Source: CANLWN01 sp039815505
GTDB lineage: Bacteria > Bacteroidota > Bacteroidia > Flavobacteriales > Flavobacteriaceae
Reading direction: 5' to 3'
NCBI GenBank assembly: GCA_039815505.1
Contig: JBCBZE010000200.1
Span: forward strand, 1 to 6,492
Length of the DNA: 6,492 nucleotides
The notes below the pieces were generated by a model, which saw only the letters and a list, made by a program, of their open reading frames with translations, was not told where the DNA came from and did not search any database. The translations under genes were made by a program, and so were the position numbers. Of this stretch, positions 1-5,100 are shown one piece after another. Position 1 is the first letter of the stretch. Each line of letters begins with the position of its first letter.

Positions 1-1122
1 AGAAGAATATTTCCCTTCTTTTACACCGGTTAGAAACGGTCGCACTCTTTTCCGAACTTTTTTACCGCTAATTAATTGTGAAACTAAATTAGCTTGTCTT
101 ATTCTAATCCTAGGGAATTCTGTTGAGATAATTTCATCATAGTTCGGTAATTCACTTATTTCTTGGGCTACTAACTGAGATTTAAAATAGCGAATAAATA
201 GAGTGGAAAAATAGATGGGCCTAACACCGAACTGATTAAGAAATTGTACCCTAAAGGGCATAAAGGCCCAACAGTAAAAATCTATCGACCTGTTACCATA
301 GCGTAAGCGTAATAGGTCGATTAGAAAAAAAACCCAGACAGATAATAGGGGCACGGCATAATAAAATAGCATTGCCGATCCATATGGTGTTATATCCAAT
401 ATCTGTTTTACGATAAAAAAAGAAATAGAGGCTAAAAGTACCGTGGTAAGCAAAAAGATATATTTTGGATAATTCCAGCTCTTTATCCGGAATTTTTCAT
501 ACAAATTTCTTTTGTCATCAACAATATTAAATGGTTTACATAGTATCCATATAAGTCGTTCAAAAAAATCTTGAATTATGGTATTATCCCTATATTTTTT
601 TAATTGTTGATAGTCATTTCCCGTCCATAATTGAAACCTAAAATCCAATTTATTCATGGATTTTTCAGGGTATTCACTAGTTTTAATTCGGGAGCACCAT
701 CGTGACATGATCAAGTCCCACCCCATGATGTCCCGATCCAAGTCCGTTACAATTTTACCCTCCAGTCCTTTATCCAAGGTATCGTACTCATCGATACTGA
801 GGAGTTTATTTTCATTGATTTGAATATGCTTAATTTCTTGGGAAAGTAGGTGCATATATCCAACATGTCGGTTATGCGAATCAAACTTATAGCTAATAAT
901 AAAATATAAAGAAAGAATTATTACTACACCGGTAATCAAGATCCAAAGTAAGGCTTCAGGCTCACAAAATGGTTGTTCCGTGTTGCTTTTTAGAACATTG
1001 AACAATAGAAGTATAATACCATTGGCCCCAATGATAAATCCCAAATAATTGGTTATACAGGCTTTTATTTCCTTTACATCCGATTTTAATAATTCGTATT
1101 CTTTTGTCGACCCCTTAAGCAT
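1..1122 (-). CDS. Unrecognised four-helix membrane protein, 3' end cut off by the window edge
   Basis: A reading frame stays open for 374 codons from ATG at 1122 to base 1, so the C-terminus lies outside the window. An in-frame TAA lies about 20 codons upstream, and this is the only ATG after it. I do not recognise the family. Visible layout: a charged N-terminus (about 1-22), hydrophobic helices at about 25-41 and 57-76 joined by a short loop, a polar region of about 140 residues (77-215) with no clear motif, a second helix pair at about 220-238 and 251-271, then at least 100 residues of mixed, partly basic sequence (KVRKRVRP near 355). The positive-inside rule suggests that the ends and the middle region are cytoplasmic. 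The DNA is much more AT-rich than the operon to its right (about 30-33% GC in two sampled 60-base lines, against about 48% in one operon line), which hints at separate origin. Coding is supported by the long open frame and membrane-protein pattern; function is unknown. Confidence 0.82.
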   Translation of the reverse strand, partial: MLKGSTKEYELLKSDVKEIKACITNYLGFIIGANGIILLLFNVLKSNTEQPFCEPEALLWILITGVVIILSLYFIISYKFDSHNRHVGYMHLLSQEIKHIQINENKLLSIDEYDTLDKGLEGKIVTDLDRDIMGWDLIMSRWCSRIKTSEYPEKSMNKLDFRFQLWTGNDYQQLKKYRDNTIIQDFFERLIWILCKPFNIVDDKRNLYEKFRIKSWNYPKYIFLLTTVLLASISFFIVKQILDITPYGSAMLFYYAVPLLSVWVFFLIDLLRLRYGNRSIDFYCWAFMPFRVQFLNQFGVRPIYFSTLFIRYFKSQLVAQEISELPNYDEIISTEFPRIRIRQANLVSQLISGKKVRKRVRPFLTGVKEGKYSS

Positions 1123-1198
1123 AAGTAAATTATTGGTTGAAATAGTAACAATTGAAGTAAGAATTTAACTAAAAAAGTATTAGGAATAAACACAAAAA

Positions 1199-1231
1199 TC
1201 GATATTCGATAAAAGTAAAAAAACATCGATA
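1199..1231. repeat. Three TCGATA copies upstream of the left-edge gene
   Basis: TCGATA occurs at 1199-1204, 1206-1211 and 1226-1231. The last two extend to a 9-base match, TCGATAAAA (1206-1214 and 1226-1234), exactly 20 bp apart, about two helix turns. The cluster lies roughly 77-124 bp upstream of the minus-strand start at 1122, where a regulator could bind. The copies are short and the area is AT-rich, so chance is possible. An operator role is inference. Confidence 0.4.
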
Positions 1232-1267
1232 AAATGCATATTGTCGTTTATCAAAATTTTGCATTTT
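1228..1267. repeat. Overlapping inverted repeats in the intergenic region
   Basis: Two perfect inverted repeats overlap. AAAATGC (1231-1237) pairs with GCATTTT (1261-1267) across a 23-base loop, and GATAAA (1228-1233) pairs with TTTATC (1247-1252) across 13 bases. They could form alternative hairpins or be half-sites for a dimeric regulator. The arms are short and AT-rich, so the call is weak. Confidence 0.3.
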
Positions 1268-1554
1268 CGGTCGGGCAACTCACTCGGTAATTTACTTGGC
1301 AAACCTTCTTATTTGATACATGGGGACGCTTTTTTATTCATTTCCTCAACAATTTAAAAAACAGTGGAACGGCCCAGGGGTTCTCCAAAAAGCTTAAAAC
1401 TGAAAGATATGAATGGTACCTGGTCGGAATGCCAAATTTCAAATTGGGTTATCGCTATACTATCTATAACTACAATGAGGGTAGAACGAGATCTACCTTT
1501 TTTACCGATCGTTCGTGTTTAAAATTTCTTTATGAGCCAAACTCCTGTCAATAG
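1234..1554 (+). pseudogene. Possible remnant of a small plus-strand gene, broken by one stop codon
   Basis: On the plus strand an ATG at 1234 reads 18 codons to a TAA at 1288. The same frame then stays open for 87 codons from 1291 to a TAG at 1552. Bridging that single stop would give a protein of roughly 106 residues. The second part looks protein-like, rich in aromatic and charged residues (for example RYEWYLVGMPNF and GYRYTIYNYNEG), but it matches no family I know. Its first ATG after the stop is at 1429, leaving only 41 codons. The last 36 bases overlap the 3' end of the minus-strand transporter gene, and a terminator-like hairpin lies inside the frame; both count against an intact gene. 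It may be a decayed gene or a chance open frame. Confidence 0.25.
1480..1503 (+). terminator. Plus-strand hairpin followed by a T-run
   Basis: GGTAGA (1480-1485) and TCTACC (1492-1497) form a perfect 6-bp stem with a 6-base loop, followed at once by six T residues (1498-1503). This is the form of an intrinsic terminator for rightward transcription. Read on the minus strand, the hairpin is not followed by a T-run, so it does not suit the leftward operon that ends at 1519. It may end an unidentified short plus-strand transcript, or shield the operon's 3' end from rightward transcription. The stem is short. Confidence 0.45.
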
Positions 1555-1977
1555 AAGAAGCATCCCTAAAATTCGTTTCCAGTTGATCTCATGGATTGGA
1601 AACCCCAACCATCCAAAATGGTCAATGAGTACCGAACCCAATAGTTGCCCTACGATTACGATTCCTACGGCCGTGGACATTCCCAATTTGGGGGCCGCAA
1701 TGATCAAGATAAAAATATAGGCTACGCCCAAAGGTGCGCCCATCCAACTCCACCATGGCGCTGCCACCATGACCTGTGTGCTTGGTAGGGAATACCGATA
1801 GGCCATAAACAAGATGGCGACCAAAACCGCACCTATTACAAAAACCGCTAGGGTAGAATGCCAAGGACTACCCAATTGTTTGCCCAATGCGGCATTGGAG
1901 GCGGTTTGGAGGGGAACTCCCAAACCGGCCGCCAAAACCAATACTAGATATAGTATTTCCATAAACTTATTTTTCAT
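1519..1977 (-). CDS. YdcZ-type (DUF606) DMT-superfamily small membrane transporter
   Basis: The product has 152 residues with about five hydrophobic helices (roughly 6-26, 42-60, 77-95, 98-118 and 134-150). This is the half-size form of the drug/metabolite transporter superfamily typical of YdcZ/DUF606 proteins. Family-like motifs visible are PLQTASNAALGKQLGSP near 22-38, the WWSWMGAPLGVAY stretch near 75-87, GQLLGSVLIDHFGWLG near 110-125, and a final GMLLLLTGVWLI helix. Known members are inner-membrane proteins whose substrates are mostly undefined, and half-size members are expected to work as dimers. The start at 1977 lies 14 bases after the stop of the upstream gene, with an AGAAAG-type stretch before it; Met6 at 1962 is a possible alternative. 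It is the last gene of the cluster. The substrate cannot be read from the sequence; export of a small product made or detoxified by the neighbouring enzymes is an inference. Confidence 0.88.
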   Translation of the reverse strand: MKNKFMEILYLVLVLAAGLGVPLQTASNAALGKQLGSPWHSTLAVFVIGAVLVAILFMAYRYSLPSTQVMVAAPWWSWMGAPLGVAYIFILIIAAPKLGMSTAVGIVIVGQLLGSVLIDHFGWLGFPIHEINWKRILGMLLLLTGVWLIKKF

Positions 1978-1991
1978 TGTCCCGATACTTT

Positions 1992-2741
1992 CTAAAGCAT
2001 GTCAACCAGCATTCTGGCCGCAGCCATACCTGAATTTTGTTGTTGTCCGGTAATTAAGTTTCCGTCGGCAATTGCATAGGCACTGAACATGGGGGCTACC
2101 TTGAAATTACTCTCCATAATTTTTTGAGCTTCCTCTTCGATCCAAAAGGGTTGTATTTTAACACCTGCCGCAGTATCTGCATATTGCTCTTCGGAATTGG
2201 CAAAACCGGTCCAGCTTTTTCCTTTCACGAGTAGCTCGCCATCTGTTCCCTTGGCATCCAATAACAAACAAGTGGAATGGCATACAGCCGCACTGGGCTT
2301 GCCTGCTTCATAGAAACCTACGAACAACTTTTCTAAGTCCTTATTCCCTCGAAAAGTGTACATGGGGCCTTGGCCGCCTACCAAAAAAACAGCATCATAA
2401 TCGTCTTGTTTTACCTCGGTCAGCTTTTGGGTATGGGCAAGGAGGTCCTTGAACCATTGCCGTTGCATATACCCTAGGGAGACCACATCATGGCCGGAAT
2501 AGCTATCCGGTTCCGTAGGGTCGGAATATCCATCGATTTCCAATTTTCCCCCGGCAGTGGACACAAGGTCTACCTCATATCCTCCTTCTTGGAAAACAAA
2601 TAACGGATGGGTAAGTTCGGCCGCCCAAAACCCAATGGGCCAACCGGTCTGCTCCGATACTGTAGGGCTGCTCGCCACCATCAATATTTTTCCTTTCGTT
2701 TCCGCACCGTGATAGTGCATATAGTTTTGTACTTCCTTCAT
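1992..2741 (-). CDS. DJ-1/PfpI superfamily protein, Hsp31-like (type 1 glutamine amidotransferase fold)
   Basis: From ATG at 2741 the product has 249 residues and no signal peptide, so it is probably cytosolic. Features of the class I amidotransferase-like DJ-1/PfpI fold are clear: TGWPIGFWAAELTHP (32-46) with Glu42 in the position of the family's catalytic acid, EGGYEVDLVSTAGG (52-65), VGGQGPM (121-127) as the loop before the active site, the nucleophile elbow AAVCHST with Cys154-His155, and NLITGQQQNSG (228-238). Hsp31/HchA relatives act as glutathione-independent glyoxalases, deglycase-like enzymes or holdase chaperones; which applies here cannot be told. An in-frame ATG at 2780 would add 13 residues but lies inside the upstream gene. 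The ATG at 2741 follows that gene's TAA by one base, which indicates translational coupling, so I chose it. ATG at 2720 (Met8) is another option. The gene is third in the tight cluster. Confidence 0.9.
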   Translation of the reverse strand: MKEVQNYMHYHGAETKGKILMVASSPTVSEQTGWPIGFWAAELTHPLFVFQEGGYEVDLVSTAGGKLEIDGYSDPTEPDSYSGHDVVSLGYMQRQWFKDLLAHTQKLTEVKQDDYDAVFLVGGQGPMYTFRGNKDLEKLFVGFYEAGKPSAAVCHSTCLLLDAKGTDGELLVKGKSWTGFANSEEQYADTAAGVKIQPFWIEEEAQKIMESNFKVAPMFSAYAIADGNLITGQQQNSGMAAARMLVDML

Positions 2742-2742
2742 T

Positions 2743-4203
2743 TTATTCTTTTTTGATGTTGATTCTATATAAGGCTTCATGTCCGGTTATAAATAAAGTT
2801 TCGTTGTTTGTCCCGAACGTTAAATTGGTAACTTCAAAATCCGTAGCGATTACATTTATCAATTCCCCGGAAGGCGAAAAGATATTTACCCCATCTCCAC
2901 AAGCTGCATACAGATTATTGTCTTGCCCTACTTTAAGTCCATCCACACCCCAGGTGTTACTTTTTATGGTGGTCACCAATTTTACCTTTCCCAGGGTATT
3001 CGATGGTAAGACATCAAAGGCCATGATTCTTCTATCTCCTTCCTCTGAATTTCCTACATAAAGAATGGATTCGTCCTTGGAGAAGGCCAATCCATTGGGT
3101 TTGCCAAGAGTATTACAGACTAGGGTGGTGGTATGCTCACTGGGGTCATGGACAAAAATATAGTTTCCCTGTATTTCCCTAAATTCGGGGGCGTTTTCGC
3201 CATGGACCACTAGCAATCCATAGTCCGGGTCGGTAAACCAAATGGTACCGTCAGATTTGACGACCGCATCGTTGGGAGAGTTAAATTTTTTCCCCTCAAA
3301 GGTATCCGCTAGCATGGTGATATTTCCGGTAGTATCTATTTTCACCAGTCTTCTGGCACCTCCTTGGCAAGAGATGATATTGCCCGATCCATCAAAGGTA
3401 TTTCCCCCGGCATAATAGCTAGGTTTTAAAAACTCTGAAATACCCATATCCGCCTTCCATTGCCAAAGGGTGTTGCCATTGACCTCACTAAAAATTAATC
3501 GTTTGTTTTGTTCTTCCCAAATGGGGCCTTCAAGGAATTGTAGGTTTTCGGCCAGCAATTCGATGGCCACATTTTTGTAGGAGGCACTTTCCGAGGGAAC
3601 CGATATTTTGGCGGATTCTTTGGGGGTCATTTGTTTGAACGGACGCCCATGTGTTTTTGGTCTACCACTTGGCTTGCACATATTCAAGGTACGCTTGCCC
3701 GCGTACAGCCTGCCATTTTTAACGGTAAGCAGATCATAATCTTCAGAACATTCCGAAATCGATTCTATAAAAGAACATCCTTGGGAAACGTCCATTTTTT
3801 CTCCATAAACCAGGCCACAGGAAGCAAACCCTAAGGTATTTATGGTTTCCGCGTCCCTAGTAAGCAGTGTAAGGTGTTTTTTGTCTATTTGGTAGGTGCC
3901 TTCCCAAGAACCTTCAACTAGTTGGGAAGCGGCCGTAATTTCATAAACTCCGGTAAACTCCAATTTAAACAGGGGGTCATGGCCTTTGGGGTCGGAGTAC
4001 GTAAAGACCTTTAGATGCCATTCCTTATCGGTTAGTAAAAGTTCTTTATGGGAAAATGAAGCTCCTTCGTTTTCCAACTCGGCACTTTCCCAAGAGCCCA
4101 CAAGTTCCTTTTTAAAATTATCCAGTGCTGTGGTATTGCTCTCCTGACAAGAGCCTAACAAAATCAATAATACGAGGAGCAAGGATATTGGATGATGTTT
4201 CAT
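2743..4203 (-). CDS. Two-domain lipoprotein: APCDD1-like N-terminal domain and SMP-30/gluconolactonase propeller
   Basis: This 486-residue product begins with a lipoprotein signal; the lipobox LLGSC places the lipidated Cys at 19. Residues about 33-190 resemble the APCDD1 beta-barrel domain: GSWES, a LFKLEFTGVYEI strand pair, CGLVYG (129-134), cysteines at 129, 143, 152 and 176, and a GRLYAGKR...RP ending. This match is from memory of the family and is moderate. Residues about 212-484 are an SMP-30/gluconolactonase/LRE propeller: LEGPIWEE (Glu225), FNSPNDAV (Asn311), WFTDPDYG, KPNGLAFS (Asn370), and GVDGLKV (Asp421) followed by NLYAACGDGVNIF. Where regucalcin has a metal-binding Asp after the LY strand, this protein reads YVGNS (Asn385). 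Known members hydrolyse lactones using a divalent metal; the substrate here is unknown. It is probably attached to a membrane facing the periplasm or cell surface. Its start is 2 bases after the upstream stop and its stop is 1 base before the next ATG, so it sits mid-operon. Confidence 0.9.
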   Translation of the reverse strand: MKHHPISLLLVLLILLGSCQESNTTALDNFKKELVGSWESAELENEGASFSHKELLLTDKEWHLKVFTYSDPKGHDPLFKLEFTGVYEITAASQLVEGSWEGTYQIDKKHLTLLTRDAETINTLGFASCGLVYGEKMDVSQGCSFIESISECSEDYDLLTVKNGRLYAGKRTLNMCKPSGRPKTHGRPFKQMTPKESAKISVPSESASYKNVAIELLAENLQFLEGPIWEEQNKRLIFSEVNGNTLWQWKADMGISEFLKPSYYAGGNTFDGSGNIISCQGGARRLVKIDTTGNITMLADTFEGKKFNSPNDAVVKSDGTIWFTDPDYGLLVVHGENAPEFREIQGNYIFVHDPSEHTTTLVCNTLGKPNGLAFSKDESILYVGNSEEGDRRIMAFDVLPSNTLGKVKLVTTIKSNTWGVDGLKVGQDNNLYAACGDGVNIFSPSGELINVIATDFEVTNLTFGTNNETLFITGHEALYRINIKKE

Positions 4204-4205
4204 TT

Positions 4206-4985
4206 CTAAGGTTTTTTATTGTGAATGTTTAAGCCAAAAGAGAGCAATAGATCATTGGAATTTAAACCTTGCAATACAATGTTTTCAAAAAAATAATCCA
4301 GTGCGGTTCTAAAGGAAAGCCACTTCGTGATTTTATAATCGATGTTCAAATCCAGTTTCATGCGCGTATCCTTAATGAGCGCCGTTGAGGCGTGAAACCA
4401 ATAAATGTATTCGATGCGGATGTCACGATGCTTAAAAAAATGTTCCCCGACGATTCTTGGAGAGGGTCTTATGATTCTTCGCAGCTTGCTATCTTGAGGT
4501 CCTAGAATTCGAAATTCGTTGCCATTATAATCCGTATAGTCATATAACAATGCAAACTGGGTATACAACGTATGATGGGGTTTCTGTAACATGGTATAGC
4601 TAATGCCAGGACCGGTTATTATCCTAAAATCTACCTGGCGCCTTTCGGAATATTCATAAATAGAAACAAAAAAGGGCTGAACCCTTTTATGGGGGTTAAG
4701 GAGGGCTAATCCCTTAACATAATAGTCGTATTCCGTGACCCGGCCGTTGACCCGGTTGTATATCATGGATGGCAATATATTATAGCGCCATTTGTGGCCT
4801 ACGCGGTCAAATTCACCCTCGGAAACTGCAAATTGCCTGTTTCGGTTGCCCCAAGAGAAGAGCCCGGTACCGGTTAATCTATATCGAATATCCGTGGGAT
4901 TTTCCCCAGGTCCTATATGTTGACAAAGGGCATGGGAAAAAAAACCGGACAATACCATTAAAAAACAAACACCTTTCATATTCAT
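4206..4985 (-). CDS. Predicted outer-membrane beta-barrel protein, DUF481-like
   Basis: The product has 259 residues. A signal peptide of about 21 residues (positive start, hydrophobic core, then SHALC before Gln22) predicts export by Sec and signal peptidase I; the bases of a lipobox are absent, as the residue three before Cys21 is His. The rest alternates polar and hydrophobic or aromatic residues in short strands typical of outer-membrane barrels: YRLTGTGLFSWGNRNRQ near 35-51, WRYNILPSMIYNRV, VQPFFVSIYEYSERRQVDF, YTQFALLYDYTDY, and a final strand ending LLLSFGLNI. The early glycine- and Asn/Arg-rich strand and the following layout resemble DUF481 (YdiY-like) barrels, a poorly characterised family. 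No transport substrate is evident. The start at 4985 is taken; Met3 (4979) is equally possible. It is the first gene of the four-gene cluster, and the direct repeat at 5045-5080 lies 60-95 bp upstream. The family call is moderate; the beta-barrel and export calls are firmer. Confidence 0.78.
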   Translation of the reverse strand: MNMKGVCFLMVLSGFFSHALCQHIGPGENPTDIRYRLTGTGLFSWGNRNRQFAVSEGEFDRVGHKWRYNILPSMIYNRVNGRVTEYDYYVKGLALLNPHKRVQPFFVSIYEYSERRQVDFRIITGPGISYTMLQKPHHTLYTQFALLYDYTDYNGNEFRILGPQDSKLRRIIRPSPRIVGEHFFKHRDIRIEYIYWFHASTALIKDTRMKLDLNIDYKITKWLSFRTALDYFFENIVLQGLNSNDLLLSFGLNIHNKKP

Positions 4986-5100
4986 GAAGTTCCTTAGGCT
5001 AAATACCTATGAGCGAATAAAACTAGGGCGTACATTTGGAGGATTTTGTTCAAATCATGCGCAGTTTGTTCAAATCTTGCAGAAAATTTTGGAAGGTAGG
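4986..5100. promoter_or_regulatory. Probable leader and promoter region of the four-gene operon
   Basis: This 115-bp gap between the kinase stop and the first operon gene is the only space in the cluster large enough for a promoter. It contains the phased direct repeat at 5045-5080. A minus-strand TAGTTTTA at about 5017-5024 differs by one base from the Bacteroidetes -7 box TAnnTTTG, but no TTG lies at the normal 19-21-base spacing, so no exact promoter is called. No clear terminator for the kinase gene was seen, so read-through from the kinase remains possible. Confidence 0.4.
5045..5080. repeat. Direct repeat, two 16-bp copies spaced 20 bp apart
   Basis: TTTGTTCAAATCATGC (5045-5060) and TTTGTTCAAATCTTGC (5065-5080) differ at one base. 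The start-to-start distance is exactly 20 bp, so both copies face nearly the same side of the helix. Each copy contains the small palindrome TTTGTTCAAA. The pair lies 60-95 bp upstream of the operon's first gene, a typical position for an activator or response-regulator site. The sequence does not fit the usual LytTR repeat that I know. The repeat is directly visible; regulatory function is inferred. Confidence 0.55.

Larger units (their letters stand above)
1123..1518. other. Intergenic region between the left-edge gene and the operon end
   Basis: These 396 bases hold no complete convincing gene. They lie upstream of the left-edge gene and downstream of the minus-strand operon. The part next to the left-edge gene (about 1123-1260) is very AT-rich and carries TCGATA repeats and overlapping inverted repeats. 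The part from about 1291 has an open plus-strand frame without an early start codon, and a plus-strand hairpin with a T-run lies at 1480-1503. I found no minus-strand terminator for the operon here and no promoter matching the Bacteroidetes TTG/TAnnTTTG pattern at the expected spacing. Confidence 0.7.

Noticed and set aside
1814..2053. Plus-strand open frame of 79 codons
   Set aside because: It lies opposite the YdcZ-type and DJ-1-type genes, both with strong family motifs, and its translation shows no domain.
2742..2780. Longer start for the DJ-1/PfpI gene at ATG 2780
   Set aside because: The added 13 residues are lysine- and serine-rich, resemble nothing in the family and overlap the 3' end of the lipoprotein gene. 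ATG at 2741 directly follows that gene's stop.
4920..4935. Lipoprotein signal in the beta-barrel gene because of Cys21
   Set aside because: The residues before the Cys (H-A-L) do not form a lipobox; a signal peptidase I site next to Gln22 fits better.
5017..5024. Minus-strand TAGTTTTA as a Bacteroidetes -7 promoter box
   Set aside because: It differs from TAnnTTTG at the last base, and the nearest upstream TTTG is about 25 bases away, outside the usual 19-21, so it is mentioned only as weak.
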